Positions 34,860 through 44,743 of a stretch of DNA of 64,000 bases are shown one piece after another. Below the pieces are notes generated by a model. It was not told where the DNA came from and made no database searches. It was given only the letters and a program-made list of their open reading frames with translations. The DNA comes from Clostridium thermarum (GTDB lineage: Bacteria; Bacillota; Clostridia; Clostridiales; Clostridiaceae). The stretch's first letter is position 1; every line of letters begins with the position of its first letter. Made by a program: the position numbers and the translations under genes. The stretch lies in contig NZ_CP040924.1 in the NCBI RefSeq assembly GCF_006351925.1, forward strand, positions 2,068,001-2,132,000. The letters are read 5' to 3'.

Positions 34860-36059
34860 ATGTATTGTGTGCAAGAAATAGCACCAAAAATATTCTGGGT
34901 CGGTGGTAGTGATAGGAGATTAGAACTTTTTGAAAATATGTTTCCATTGCCTAATGGGGTAGCATATAATTCCTATTTAATTATGGATGAAAAAACGGCT
35001 TTAATTGATACCGTTGATCGTTCCATAGGTCAAATATATCTGGAAAATATTGTCCATGTATTAGGTGGCCGTGAACTGGATTATCTTGTTGTTAATCATA
35101 TGGAACCAGACCATTGTGCCAATATCGATGAAATAGTACGTCGTTACCCTAATGTTAAGTTAGTAGGAAACCAAAAGACCTTCCAATTCATGGAACAATT
35201 TTACGAAATGGATATGACCAAGAATTACCTGGAGGTAAAGGAAGGAGACGAACTTTCCTTAGGCAGCCATACCCTACGCTTCTACTCTGCCCCTATGGTG
35301 CATTGGCCTGAGGTTATGGTAACTTATGAGACAACTAAAGGTATCTTATTCTCTGCTGATGCTTTTGGTTCTTTTGGAGCTCATTCTGGTAATATCTTTG
35401 CGGATGAGGTAGACGAAATAGATGTTGCTGAAGCAAGACGTTATTACTCAAATATTGTAGGCCGTTATGGCACTCAGGTTCAAGCCTTATTTAAAAAGGT
35501 TGGAGGCCTCGAAATCAATATGATCTGCGCTTTACACGGTCTAATTTGGCGTGGTGAAAAGATCAGCTTTATCTTGGATTTATACGATAAATGGAGCCGT
35601 TATGAGCCGGAAAAGAAGGGTGTAGTGCTTGTATATGCCTCCATGTATGGCAATACAGAAAATGCAGTACACGTTTTGGCAAATAAGCTGGCCCAGCGCG
35701 GTATCCGTGATATGCATATGTATGATGTATCAAAGACTCATTCTTCCTTCATCATAGCAGATTTGTGGAAATACAGCCATGTGGTGTTTGCATCACCGAC
35801 TTACAATATGCACCTATACTTTGTTATGGATACATTATTAAAGGATATTTCTGTATTGAACTTAAAGAACCGTAAGGTATCTCTTATAGGTAATTATTCC
35901 TGGGCCAGTGCAGCATTAAAATCCATGAAAGAGCAAATTGAAAAGATGCAAGGCATGGAGCTGGTTGGCGAACCAATTGATATTCGTTCAGCGCTTAAGC
36001 CAGAAGGCGAACAGGAAATTGATAAACTTGCTGATGCTATAGCTGCATCCTTTAAGTAA
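34860..36059 (+). CDS. fprA: Flavo-diiron protein (A-type flavoprotein)
   Basis: 399 residues. The N-terminal metallo-beta-lactamase-like domain holds the diiron ligands: NHMEPDHC (His80, Glu82, Asp84, His85), APMVHWPE, FSADAFG and CALHGLIW. The C-terminal flavodoxin domain carries the FMN loop YASMYGNTE. It reduces oxygen to water, and possibly nitric oxide, with electrons from rubredoxin or F420-type donors, protecting an anaerobe. ATG 34860 was chosen over ATG 34851 because the latter overlaps the AGGAG site. Single gene ending at a strong hairpin terminator. Confidence 0.95.
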   Translation: MYCVQEIAPKIFWVGGSDRRLELFENMFPLPNGVAYNSYLIMDEKTALIDTVDRSIGQIYLENIVHVLGGRELDYLVVNHMEPDHCANIDEIVRRYPNVKLVGNQKTFQFMEQFYEMDMTKNYLEVKEGDELSLGSHTLRFYSAPMVHWPEVMVTYETTKGILFSADAFGSFGAHSGNIFADEVDEIDVAEARRYYSNIVGRYGTQVQALFKKVGGLEINMICALHGLIWRGEKISFILDLYDKWSRYEPEKKGVVLVYASMYGNTENAVHVLANKLAQRGIRDMHMYDVSKTHSSFIIADLWKYSHVVFASPTYNMHLYFVMDTLLKDISVLNLKNRKVSLIGNYSWASAALKSMKEQIEKMQGMELVGEPIDIRSALKPEGEQEIDKLADAIAASFK

Positions 36060-36075
36060 GAGAAAAAGGTACGAA

Positions 36076-36101
36076 GGGACGTATTACACGTCCCTTTTCT
36101 T
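36076..36101 (+). terminator. Terminator of fprA (GGGACG-type hairpin)
   Basis: GGGACGT (36076-36082)/ACGTCCC (36088-36094) followed by TTTTCTT. Same arm sequence as hairpins at 37356 and 44712. Confidence 0.85.
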
Positions 36102-36154
36102 ACTGCTCTTATTTGGTTAGATATCAATATTTTATACACAAAAAGTTGAACTTT

Positions 36155-36238
36155 TTATGCAGTTTTCTGAGCCAAATCCTCACATTCTTGAGGAGTAATA
36201 TATCCAATACTGCCATGTATTCTTTTTTGAATATGTAA
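36155..36238 (-). pseudogene. Remnant of an IS3-type transposase C-terminus
   Basis: The minus strand reads HIQKRIHGSIGYITPQEC, then EDLAQKTA and a stop, closely matching the end of the rve/integrase core of IS3-family OrfB proteins (RxHxSxGYxTPxE). Only about 27 codons remain; no terminal repeats are seen. Confidence 0.65.
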
Positions 36239-36246
36239 ACCTATGC

Positions 36247-36369
36247 CTGCAGGGAGAATCCACTTTAGAGTTGAGATACAAAATTATTCTGGAGCAAAAG
36301 AGACAGCTGGAAGAAAAGCTAAGAGAACTGAATGAAAGATACCACTACATTGAAATATATTTTCCATAA
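36247..36369 (+). pseudogene. Remnant of a MerR-family regulator C-terminus
   Basis: The plus strand is open with no start: ESTLELRYKIILEQKRQLEE, KLRELNERYHYIEIYFP, stop. Such a coiled-coil tail is typical of MerR-type regulators. It abuts the transposase remnant, so the element probably cut the gene. The 370-base gap 36060-36430 holds only these two remnants and the fprA terminator. Confidence 0.5.
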
Positions 36370-36430
36370 AAAGAGCAAATTAATATAGAAAAAGGGTAGT
36401 TAAATTCAGCAGCTATACAAGAGGTGTACT

Positions 36431-37351
36431 ATGATATTCGAAAAGAGGTTAGCAGATAAAAGACTTACCTGTGTCTATAAAAATGCAAGAGTTGAGTACT
36501 TCGACAATAATTCAAAATATATATTCTTTAGCGACTGTCATAGAGGAGATTGTACCCCCTCTGATGAATTTGCAAAAAATCAAAATATATATTTATTTGC
36601 TCTGGAACATTATTATAAAAACGGCTATACCTATGTGGAGGTTGGCGATGGCGATGAACTTTGGGAACATTCAAACTTTAAACATATAAGACTTGCCCAT
36701 GATGAGGTATATACGGAATTGAAGAAGTTTTATGATGATAATCGCTTGATTATACTATACGGCAATCACAATATCTGTTTGAAGTATAAGAGCATCGTAG
36801 AAAAGAACTACTATAAATTCTACGATGAATATAACGAGGAAGAAATAGAATTATTCCCTGGCATAGAATTACATGAAGCTGTAGTCTTTAAGCACAGGGA
36901 AACAGGCCAGGAAATCCTGACAATCCATGGCCATCAAGGTGACATAATGAATGATAATCTTTGGTATCTCAACATGCTTACTGTAAGATACTTTTGGAAG
37001 TTTCTTCACTCCATAGGTTTTATAAATCCTGCCAGCCCGGTAAAAAGCGCAGAGAAGATACATAAGATAGAACGAATCTACAGCAATTGGATAAAGAAGA
37101 ACAAAATTATGATCATCTGCGGTCATACCCATAGACCCCATTTCCCCAGAAGTGATGAATTGCCCTACTTCAATGATGGGTCTTGCGTGCGGGCAAGTGG
37201 GATTCAAGGTATTGAAATAGCAGATGGAAATATAGCCTTAATTGAATGGAGGATCAGAACCAATTCAGAGGGTGTCCTCAGCATCAGCCGAAGAATATTA
37301 AGAGGACCAGAAACATTAGAAAATTTCGATTTAAGGAAAAATTCCTATTAA
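36431..37351 (+). CDS. Calcineurin-like metallophosphoesterase
   Basis: A 306-residue protein with every dinuclear-metal motif: FSDCHRGD (DxH), VGDGDELWE, LYGNHN, IHGHQGD and CGHTHRPHFP. The spacing resembles the UDP-2,3-diacylglucosamine pyrophosphatase-like and related phosphoesterase branch, but the organism type would not make lipid A, so the substrate is open. Cytoplasmic, with no signal. ATG 36431 follows AGAGGTG. It ends at a long hairpin and is followed 184 bases later by the dynamin-like gene. Confidence 0.88.
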   Translation: MIFEKRLADKRLTCVYKNARVEYFDNNSKYIFFSDCHRGDCTPSDEFAKNQNIYLFALEHYYKNGYTYVEVGDGDELWEHSNFKHIRLAHDEVYTELKKFYDDNRLIILYGNHNICLKYKSIVEKNYYKFYDEYNEEEIELFPGIELHEAVVFKHRETGQEILTIHGHQGDIMNDNLWYLNMLTVRYFWKFLHSIGFINPASPVKSAEKIHKIERIYSNWIKKNKIMIICGHTHRPHFPRSDELPYFNDGSCVRASGIQGIEIADGNIALIEWRIRTNSEGVLSISRRILRGPETLENFDLRKNSY

Positions 37352-37355
37352 TATA

Positions 37356-37403
37356 GGGACGGTTTACAATTTTTCGTAGTATAAGAAAAATTGTGTACTG
37401 TCC
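37356..37403 (+). terminator. Long hairpin after the metallophosphoesterase gene
   Basis: About 19-base imperfect stem (37356-37375 with 37385-37403), outer arms GGGACGG/CTGTCC. The T-run is weak (TTTCAT), but the size and 3' position fit a terminator or 3'-end stabiliser. Confidence 0.65.
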
Positions 37404-37535
37404 TTTCATAATTGTGTACCATTTTTTTTCATCTATAACAGGAATTTACCTTCCTCTGTAGAATATATAATAACTGTGCAACTTTTAACACCAGCAAATT
37501 CACCAAATTCATAGAGAACTGGAGGGAGAAATGAC

Positions 37536-40163
37536 ATGAAGGTATTAAGATTGAGTAAAGTCATCGGTGTTCTTGAAGTGATAACAGCCTTAAAGGAATC
37601 TCAGGAAGATGCAGTATTTATCTTAAATGAAAATATATTGATTTTTAAGTTTTTAGAGAGCCTGAGTTCTAACGGAGTTAACTTAAGCAAAATTAAAATT
37701 GTTAATGAAATTAATTTTAAGTTTGATGCCTTACTGAAAGACAAATACACCGGCGAAATTATTATAGAAGCCAGGACTTTTAGTGAGATTTTGGAAAAGA
37801 TAAATTATTGTGAAGCTGACAGGTATCTGCTTATTTTATTAACTGATGAAAGGAATAGGGCTTATATCAGCAAAATAATACAGCAATTCATATATATAGA
37901 CTTACATATTGATGTAATACTTGAAAAAGAAGAAAAACACAGAAATGCAGTTCGTGCCTTTAAGGAGTATTTTAATGAGATAAAGGCATCTCTTTATACG
38001 GCAAGGCAAAGAATTTATGATGCTGCAGCTAAGGACATGCATCAATTGGGGAAGTATAAATTTATCAAAATAATTGATGACATAGAGAGCATGGTGCTGG
38101 AAGCAGAAGATAGGGAACTTACAGTTGCTGTGATGGCCACTAAAAAGTCTGGCAAGAGCGTTCTTGTCAACAGCTTCTTAGGCAATGACTATGCCCCTAC
38201 CAGTTTTGAATTGGCCACCCCTAATTCAATAATTTATAAGTGTAATAATGAGAAAAAGTTGGTTTTAAGCTATAGAAATGGCTATAAAGAATTTCAGAAC
38301 GTTGATCTATTAAGACATTATGTTGAAAGTATCTATAAGAGTGCTGAATATGATATAAAAAGAGGACAACCAGTAGAAGATATGTACATTCACTACATAA
38401 ATGAAAATCAGCACCACAATAATTTTACCTTAATAGACACCCCGGGCCCCAACCTTGCAGGCAGCAATCATAAAGAGATCGCCTATAAGTGGATTGAAGT
38501 TGCGGATGTTATCATTTTTGTGATAGATTATAGTAAATACTTAACCAATGATGAGGAAAAATATTTGAGTGATATAAAGACTATTTTTGACAAGTATGAT
38601 AAAACTCATTCTTTTATAGTCATTGTAAACAAGATAGACTTACTATATGCCAGTGGGGAGAAAAATTCCGTGGTAAGGTTTTTAGACTATTTAAGGTTTA
38701 AGCTTGAGAACCTTGGCTATAGTGGTTTTGTAATTTTTGCAGCCTCAGCCCTTCAGTATTTTACTGCTCTGAAAGTGCCAAAATTAAAAGGCTGTGAACA
38801 ACTGGTGGATGCCCCTCCCCATGAACTAATCAGGGACTTAAGGAAATGTAAGTCCACTTATATGGGCAGAAAAGAGCTGTCCTTCATAAGAATTTTAGAG
38901 GATTATTTAAGGGACCTAGAGGATTACCAAGGAATTGTGGATGCAGATCTGAACACCCTTCTTGAAAAAAGCGGGGTTACCAGGGTGATGGACTATACAA
39001 ATTATATAGCCACTCAAAAGGCAAGCTTAGAAGTTTATAAAGCCATAATGAGAAAAATTGACGACAGATTTGTCAATATGAAGAATAACTTCTTCTCATT
39101 TCAGCTTACCTACCTGAATGATAGGATGAGGATCAAGCAAAAAGAAAAAGAAGAATTAATAAAGGCCATTAAAAAGCTGTATGATGTGGTAAATCTTGCA
39201 AATACCGATATAAGTAAAGCCCTGGATTTTACAGGCCTATTAGTTGCAATTGAAAGTCAATGCAACACATCAGACAGTGAGTTATCCAAAATGCTGGAAT
39301 CCTCAATAAAGAAAGAGATAGATGCCGTCAAGCACTCCCTTTTATGCAGCACAGAGGAGGAGCTTAAAGAGATAGTAGACGGTAATATTGATTATATAAG
39401 TAGTAAAGTACAAACCAACTTCCAGAAGATTTTATTGGACATGTTTAATGAAAAAGCCGGTCAATGTCAGAGAAAAGTAAATTCCGAGTTGGATAGGATA
39501 CAAAAATACTTGTCATTTATTGATAAAGAGATACAAACCAATATTGGTGTCTTTAACGATTATTTAAATACCAGCTTGCAAGTTAACAGTTTAAAGATTA
39601 CTTTACCAAGGTTAGAGCTTGCCTTTTCAAGGAAAAATTTAGACTTTAGCAAAATAGATGAAAAAGTGAACAATCAAATCCATGACATGCTAAAAAAATG
39701 CCTTTATCAAAGGCATGGCGTCATAGGCCACTTGATGAAGCTTGCCACCTTAAATCAAGTAGACAAGCGGTTTGGTAAGTTTGAATTAGACGTGGACAAT
39801 ATCTGCGAAATGTTAAACTCCTTGTCACAGGACATAAAAGTTGATGTGATTTCCACTATAAAAGAGAATAATATAACCTTGCTTAACCATGTGACCACTA
39901 TTTTAAAAGAAAAACTTCACCAAAAAATTTCTGAAGAAATCAGAGCTGTATTTAACAACTACATGGACCTGATTAAGGAAGTAGAAGATGCCTTCATGGC
40001 ATCTAAGGCAGATATAGAAAATGATATCAACTTCATCCGGGAAAAGCTGAACTTTCTGGAAGAATCAAGAGACAGTCTGCAGATGTTCTTTAATGTTTGG
40101 GAAAGAATTCGTAAAGAAGTAAAGGAGTCTAAACTGGATTTGTGTTCTCCGTGTCCTCATTGA
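37536..40163 (+). CDS. Large bacterial dynamin-like GTPase
   Basis: 875 residues. The first 170 or so form an alpha/beta region I cannot assign. The GTPase domain follows, with P-loop MATKKSGKSV (about 199-208; the usual first Gly is Ala), G3 LIDTPGP (about 298-304) and G4 IVNKIDLL (about 362-369), as in the dynamin family (PF00350). The C-terminal 400 residues are predicted long helices, with no clear membrane segment. Bacterial dynamins remodel membranes and some act in stress or phage response. ATG 37536 follows GGAGGGAG. Neighbours do not pair it with a second dynamin, which is often seen elsewhere. Confidence 0.85.
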   Translation: MKVLRLSKVIGVLEVITALKESQEDAVFILNENILIFKFLESLSSNGVNLSKIKIVNEINFKFDALLKDKYTGEIIIEARTFSEILEKINYCEADRYLLILLTDERNRAYISKIIQQFIYIDLHIDVILEKEEKHRNAVRAFKEYFNEIKASLYTARQRIYDAAAKDMHQLGKYKFIKIIDDIESMVLEAEDRELTVAVMATKKSGKSVLVNSFLGNDYAPTSFELATPNSIIYKCNNEKKLVLSYRNGYKEFQNVDLLRHYVESIYKSAEYDIKRGQPVEDMYIHYINENQHHNNFTLIDTPGPNLAGSNHKEIAYKWIEVADVIIFVIDYSKYLTNDEEKYLSDIKTIFDKYDKTHSFIVIVNKIDLLYASGEKNSVVRFLDYLRFKLENLGYSGFVIFAASALQYFTALKVPKLKGCEQLVDAPPHELIRDLRKCKSTYMGRKELSFIRILEDYLRDLEDYQGIVDADLNTLLEKSGVTRVMDYTNYIATQKASLEVYKAIMRKIDDRFVNMKNNFFSFQLTYLNDRMRIKQKEKEELIKAIKKLYDVVNLANTDISKALDFTGLLVAIESQCNTSDSELSKMLESSIKKEIDAVKHSLLCSTEEELKEIVDGNIDYISSKVQTNFQKILLDMFNEKAGQCQRKVNSELDRIQKYLSFIDKEIQTNIGVFNDYLNTSLQVNSLKITLPRLELAFSRKNLDFSKIDEKVNNQIHDMLKKCLYQRHGVIGHLMKLATLNQVDKRFGKFELDVDNICEMLNSLSQDIKVDVISTIKENNITLLNHVTTILKEKLHQKISEEIRAVFNNYMDLIKEVEDAFMASKADIENDINFIREKLNFLEESRDSLQMFFNVWERIRKEVKESKLDLCSPCPH

Positions 40164-40309
40164 ATTCAGTGTTTAATTTTTTTTGCATCGCAGTTTTCTT
40201 TTTAAGTACCACATTGCTCTTACGGTTACTTAGATTTACCGATATATTACTTTTGGTGCCTTTTTATTTTTGCAACCGTATATACTAATGAAAGGATGGT
40301 GTTATAAAA

Positions 40310-41056
40310 ATGAAATCTCTTTTAAAATTAACAGCGGTTGTTGCAATATGTGCTCTAGTAGCTGGATGTGCAAAAAAAGGAGGTCTTGACACAGGCGAGC
40401 CAAAGGTAGATACAGCCCCTGTGGTAACTGTGGGTACAAAACCTGATTCCGGAAGTCAAGGTATAACTGTAAACAAAATATCCTTTGAGGAGGTAGCAGA
40501 AGCTGATATCCCTGATACCCTTAAGGACAAGATTGAAAGCTCAAAGTTTCACAGAGGCTTTCTATATGAAGAAGTGGATGGATATTACTATATAGCTATC
40601 TTCTCAGGAGAAAAGCCTACCGGAGGATATGGCATAAAAGCAGTATCCATAGAGGATAATGAAGGAGCTACTAATATATTTGTGGAAGAAACTGCTCCAG
40701 CAGAAGGAGATTTTGTTGCTACAGTAATAACTTATCCCTATACAGTAATAAAGGCTAAAGGTATTGCTCCTGACATAGCCTTATTCCACAAGGATGGTTC
40801 TAACTTTGAAATTTCAGAGTCAGCCCCGGAAAAAATGGCTGTTATAAAGGCTAAAGCTCAGTTCTTAGGCCAAATCGACGTTAACTCCATTGAGGTGAAA
40901 TTGGATGGTAAAATAGTAGCTATGCAGCTTGGTGCTGTGCTTAGAGATGCTATACAAAACTATAAACTTGAGCCGGATTCTATGATTAATATAGAATACT
41001 ACGAAAACTCTAATGGTCAGTTTGTAGTTGAATATCTTGAAGAAAAAGAATATTAA
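40310..41056 (+). CDS. Lipoprotein with PrcB-type C-terminal domain
   Basis: A 248-residue exported lipoprotein. The signal peptide ends in the lipobox LVAGC (Cys20), then comes a Pro/Thr-rich spacer. The segment IFSGEKPTGGYGIKAVSIED (about 95-115) is characteristic of the PrcB_C domain (PF14343), known from protease-associated proteins. The C-terminal part reads as a further small domain with VKLDGK. Function unknown; it probably acts at the outer face of the membrane. ATG 40310 follows AAAGGATGG. Ends at a strong terminator shared with the convergent gene. Confidence 0.85.
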   Translation: MKSLLKLTAVVAICALVAGCAKKGGLDTGEPKVDTAPVVTVGTKPDSGSQGITVNKISFEEVAEADIPDTLKDKIESSKFHRGFLYEEVDGYYYIAIFSGEKPTGGYGIKAVSIEDNEGATNIFVEETAPAEGDFVATVITYPYTVIKAKGIAPDIALFHKDGSNFEISESAPEKMAVIKAKAQFLGQIDVNSIEVKLDGKIVAMQLGAVLRDAIQNYKLEPDSMINIEYYENSNGQFVVEYLEEKEY

Positions 41057-41079
41057 TATTGGCTTAAAGCCGATAAATT

Positions 41080-41119
41080 AGGCCTGGTTTCAGAAATGAT
41101 CCCAGGCCTGATTATTATT
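41080..41119. terminator. Terminator between convergent genes
   Basis: AGGCCTGG (41080-41087)/CCAGGCCT (41102-41109) followed by an AT-rich tract ending in six Ts that overlaps the stop region of the gene on the other strand. Confidence 0.8.
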
Positions 41120-41471
41120 TTTTGTCTGATTTTTTGTTTAGTAACAGCTTGGCACCAAAGGCTAAGGCAGCAAGACCAAATGTAGCCGCAGCTGCAGCCT
41201 TCTTTTTTGTATCCAACTTCTTTACAGACTGAAACACAGTTTTGATTTGAAATTTTTCTTTATTGTCAGCGCCGGTTTCTTCATTTCTATGACTCTTATG
41301 TCCACCCCTATCCTCCTCAAAGACTCCGTTTTCCATGGCCATCTTGTTCAGCATTTCGATGGTTTCCTGATCTTCATAGGCCAATAAGCTATTTACCAAA
41401 ATACTTCTTGCCTTGCCCAAATTATTTTCATTCAGTGCCTTACTCATATCATCTATCAATTTTTGATTCAT
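41115..41471 (-). CDS. Small hypothetical protein with C-terminal hydrophobic helix
   Basis: 118 residues that I do not recognise as a named family. The N-terminal 45 residues look helical (KLIDDMSKALNENNLGKAR), the middle is polar and charged, and residues about 93-110 form an Ala-rich hydrophobic helix followed by NKKSDKK, like a tail anchor. ATG 41471 follows GGAGGTAGC at good spacing, which supports a real gene. No operon partner. Confidence 0.65.
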   Translation of the reverse strand: MNQKLIDDMSKALNENNLGKARSILVNSLLAYEDQETIEMLNKMAMENGVFEEDRGGHKSHRNEETGADNKEKFQIKTVFQSVKKLDTKKKAAAAATFGLAALAFGAKLLLNKKSDKK

Positions 41472-41813
41472 AATGCTACCTCCACAAAAAATTCTTATTA
41501 CTGATGACTATGTTTTGTCTTCAATACCTCTAATAAGTATTATTCAATAATTATGCATATAAAATACTTTATAATAATTATATTATGTAAATACAATATA
41601 AGACAACTTTTTGTATATAAAATAATTGTAAGAGCTTAACAGGCTAATTCCTCCGGTTAATTTTTTTTTATTATTGTGACAACTTCTATCTTAAACCATA
41701 GAATATTATACGGACTATTTTAATGTATCCTTCTTCATTCCATGTCAACTTAAAGCCTTATAGCCTGCAAAATAAAATAGTTAACTAGCAATTTCGATAA
41801 GAGAGGAGATGCT
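41472..41813. other. Gene-free gap with one terminator-like hairpin
   Basis: Very AT-rich. AACAGG...CCGGTT-type arms near 41637-41662 are followed by eight Ts on the plus strand, with no plus-strand gene directly upstream; a short untranslated RNA is possible. Otherwise nothing is seen until the AGAGGAG site of the next gene. Confidence 0.35.
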
Positions 41814-42380
41814 ATGAAAAAATACAGGCGGTACAGAGCAGAGTTTTTAGGTTATGACATCGATAAACTTAAACTAATTGGAATGGGCCATGAAGGCAAG
41901 GTCTATCTTCTGGCCAATGATAGAGTACTAAAGGTTTTTTATAAAGAGGATTCCTGTAAAAAACAGATCGAAATACTCATCAAGGCTCAAAACAGCAGAT
42001 TTTTCCCAACTGTATACGCATTTGATAACCGTTCCATAATTATGAGCTTTGTTTACGGCAGTACCCTATCCTATTACTTAAGGCAAAATAATATCAATAA
42101 ACATATTTCTCTAGAACTTTGTAAACTTATAGATGAGTTTAAAAGACTGCAATTTACCAGACTTGACATGCGTCTTGGACACATATTCCTACAGCCGGAT
42201 GAAAGCATTAAAGTCATAGATCCAAGAGACAGTTTTAAAAAGAAAGTGCCCTATCCCACGTCCATGTTACGGGGCCTGCAAAAGAGCGGTGAGTTAATGG
42301 AATTCTTTAGATATATCCAAAATGACTACCCGCACTACTATAAGTACTGGATGAAAATGATGGCAAAGGCGAAGTGCTAG
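41814..42380 (+). CDS. Small protein-kinase-like protein with atypical catalytic residues
   Basis: 188 residues. The N-lobe shows a Gly-rich loop (IGMGHEGKVYLL) and the ATP-binding Lys in RVLKVFY. The hinge region has IMSFVYGSTL. The catalytic loop reads RLDMRLGHIF, where a standard kinase has HRDLKxxN, and the DFG position reads VIDPRDS. At 188 residues the C-lobe is minimal, as in Bud32/RIO-like kinases. It may be a reduced kinase or a pseudokinase. ATG 41814 follows AGAGGAG. Its stop is followed at once by a repeat cluster. Confidence 0.75.
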   Translation: MKKYRRYRAEFLGYDIDKLKLIGMGHEGKVYLLANDRVLKVFYKEDSCKKQIEILIKAQNSRFFPTVYAFDNRSIIMSFVYGSTLSYYLRQNNINKHISLELCKLIDEFKRLQFTRLDMRLGHIFLQPDESIKVIDPRDSFKKKVPYPTSMLRGLQKSGELMEFFRYIQNDYPHYYKYWMKMMAKAKC

Positions 42381-42600
42381 GCGAGGGTGAGCGGTGCGGT
42401 GCCGTCAAATGGCAAGTGGGGTGCCTCCCCCATGGGTGCCCCTTTGGGTGCCCCCTTGGGTGCCAGGCACCTCACAACTCACATCTCACATCTCACATCT
42501 CACGTTTTGTATCTTATCTTCACGGAGCCTGCACAAGATGTGATATGTGAGGAGGGTGGCACCTCTCAGTGGCACCTCACAGTGCAGAGTAGGTGTTACC
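42381..42600. repeat. Repeat cluster of GGGTGCC / GTGAGGTG / ACATCTC words
   Basis: Within the 337-base gap 42381-42717 are four GGGTGCC units at short intervals, GGTGCCAGGCACCTCAC, a run of (ACATCTC), and further GGTGGCACCTC words in the opposite sense. They are the same words as in the repeats at 26645 and 58245. A 76-codon frame through them is not a gene. Confidence 0.75.
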
Positions 42601-42717
42601 AGAAAACACTTCTTTAAAATAGTCAAAGTCAATTGATGACATAATTGGTTAAGTTGTAAGTTACTCTATCTTTTCATATAATTAAGAAAAAGCCCTGTCT
42701 AAAGGAGGATCTGATCT

Positions 42718-44703
42718 ATGAATTCCAACGGTAAAATTACCTTTGATGAAGCAGATCTACATTATTTAAAACTGCTCTCTAAGCAATATCCAAACATAGC
42801 TGCAGCCAGCACAGAAATAATAAATCTGCAGGCAATTCTAAATCTGCCAAAGGGCACGGAGCATTTTATATCCGATGTTCATGGTGAACATGAGTCCTTT
42901 AGCCATGTTTTAAGGAATGCCTCCGGTGTAATAAAGCGAAAAATCGATGACGTATTCGGAAACTCCTTGAGAGAGTCTGAAAAAAAGAGCTTAGCCACAA
43001 TCATTTATTACCCTGAACAGAAGCTGGAATATATATTGAAAGAAGAAAAGGACATAGAAGACTGGTATAAAATAACCCTTTACAGATTAATTCAGATATG
43101 TAAGGTGGTGTCCTCTAAATACACCCGGTCAAAGGTGCGAAAGGCTTTACCTAAGGACTTTGGCTATATTATAGAGGAGCTCATCCATGAAGACAGTGAC
43201 GTTGCCAACAAGCAGCACTACTATAACAACATCATTGAAACCATAATAAAGCTGGACAGGAGCAACGCCTTTATTATATCAATCTCAAAACTTATACAGA
43301 GATTAGCTATTGACAGGCTTCATGTTATTGGTGACATATACGACAGAGGTCCTGGAGCTGACATAATTTTAGATACCTTGATGGACTATCATTCCCTGGA
43401 CATACAGTGGGGTAACCACGACATAGTTTGGATGGGGGCAGCAGCTGGCAGCGAGGCTTGTATCTGCAATGCAATCAGGTTCTCCGCAAGATACGCCAAT
43501 CTCCACATCATAGAAGAAAGCTACGGAATTAACCTGCTTCCCCTGGCAACCTTCGCCATGGAGTATTATGACGATGATCCCTGTACAAATTTTATGCCTA
43601 AGTCTATTGCCGCCAAGGAGTTACCCGAAAAGGAGTCCAGACTCATTGCCATGATGCATAAGGCCATCACAATAATTCAATTTAAGCTTGAAGGACAAAT
43701 AATAAAAAGGCATCCAGAGTATGATATGGATAGCAGACTGCTTTTAGATAAGATTGACTATGAAAGGGGAACAATTTGCTTAAATCAAAGGGAATATGCC
43801 CTCAATGACAGACATTTCCCAACAATAGACCCTGCTAATCCCTATGAATTGACTGTAGAAGAAAAGAAACTTATAGATAAACTAAAGTCCTCTTTCATTA
43901 GCAGCATCAAGCTCCAGGAACATGCCCGCTTTCTCTTCTCCAAGGGCAGTATGTATACGGTTTATAACTCCAATCTCCTCTTCCACGGCTGCATACCTAT
44001 GGATGAAGGCGGCAACTTTAAAAAGATAAAGATAGGTGGAAGGGCTTACAGCGGAAAGATATTTTTTGATGAAGCGGAAATATTGGTCCGAAGCGGTTAT
44101 TTCAACAACTGTGTTTCAGAGGAAAAACAAGATGGTATGGATTTTGCCTGGTACCTGTGGTGTGGTCCTGACTCCCCCCTCTTTGGCAAGAAAAAGATGG
44201 CCACCTTTGAAAGATATTTTATAGATGATGAGGAAACTCACATAGAAGAAAAAAATCAATATTTTTATTTGAAGGATGATGAAGAGATTTGTAATAGGAT
44301 CTTGCGGGAATTTGGTCTGAATCCTGATAATTCTCATATTATCAATGGCCATGTTCCTGTAAAAGTCCGTAAGGGTGAAAGCCCCATAAAGGCAAATGGT
44401 AAGCTGCTTGATATAGATGGGGGATTTTCCAGAGCTTATCAGCCGGAGACCGGTATAGCCGGTTATACTCTGATATATAATTCTTATGGACTTATACTGG
44501 CCTCGCATGAACCCTTTGAATCAACCATAAAGGCCATTGAAGAAGAAAAGGACATCCTATCCACCAATGTGATACTGGAGCAGGTTTTTGTGAGGAAAAC
44601 CGTTGGAGACACAGACATAGGGGCTGAGCTCAGAAATCAAATTAAAGATTTAACCATGCTGCTCACCGCCTACAGAAATGGACTTATCAAGGAACAGGAA
44701 TAA
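42718..44703 (+). CDS. fbp: Fructose-1,6-bisphosphatase, class III
   Basis: 661 residues, the normal length for the Firmicute class III enzyme of gluconeogenesis. Metallophosphoesterase motifs: [24 protein letters not shown] and [10 protein letters not shown], then [14 protein letters not shown] near the C-terminus. It removes the 1-phosphate of fructose 1,6-bisphosphate in the cytoplasm. ATG 42718 follows AAAGGAGG. Single gene ending at a strong hairpin. Confidence 0.97.
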   Translation: MNSNGKITFDEADLHYLKLLSKQYPNIAAASTEIINLQAILNLPKGTEHFISDVHGEHESFSHVLRNASGVIKRKIDDVFGNSLRESEKKSLATIIYYPEQKLEYILKEEKDIEDWYKITLYRLIQICKVVSSKYTRSKVRKALPKDFGYIIEELIHEDSDVANKQHYYNNIIETIIKLDRSNAFIISISKLIQRLAIDRLHVIGDIYDRGPGADIILDTLMDYHSLDIQWGNHDIVWMGAAAGSEACICNAIRFSARYANLHIIEESYGINLLPLATFAMEYYDDDPCTNFMPKSIAAKELPEKESRLIAMMHKAITIIQFKLEGQIIKRHPEYDMDSRLLLDKIDYERGTICLNQREYALNDRHFPTIDPANPYELTVEEKKLIDKLKSSFISSIKLQEHARFLFSKGSMYTVYNSNLLFHGCIPMDEGGNFKKIKIGGRAYSGKIFFDEAEILVRSGYFNNCVSEEKQDGMDFAWYLWCGPDSPLFGKKKMATFERYFIDDEETHIEEKNQYFYLKDDEEICNRILREFGLNPDNSHIINGHVPVKVRKGESPIKANGKLLDIDGGFSRAYQPETGIAGYTLIYNSYGLILASHEPFESTIKAIEEEKDILSTNVILEQVFVRKTVGDTDIGAELRNQIKDLTMLLTAYRNGLIKEQE

Positions 44704-44711
44704 AAAGCAAG

Positions 44712-44740
44712 ACAGAGGGACGCAAACAACGTCCCTCTGT
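44712..44740. terminator. Terminator between fbp and the VIT1-family gene
   Basis: ACAGAGGGACG/CGTCCCTCTGT, a perfect 11-base stem with a 7-base loop, placed between convergent genes. There is no clear T-run, but position and stability fit. Confidence 0.75.
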
Positions 44741-44743
44741 CCC

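Noticed and set aside
42381..42600. CRISPR-like array
   Set aside because: The repeated words are short, unevenly spaced and in both orientations, with no unique spacers and no cas genes.
42387..42617. 76-codon ORF
   Set aside because: It lies wholly in the GGGTGCC/ACATCTC repeat cluster and has no ribosome binding site; the residue pattern is a by-product of the repeats.
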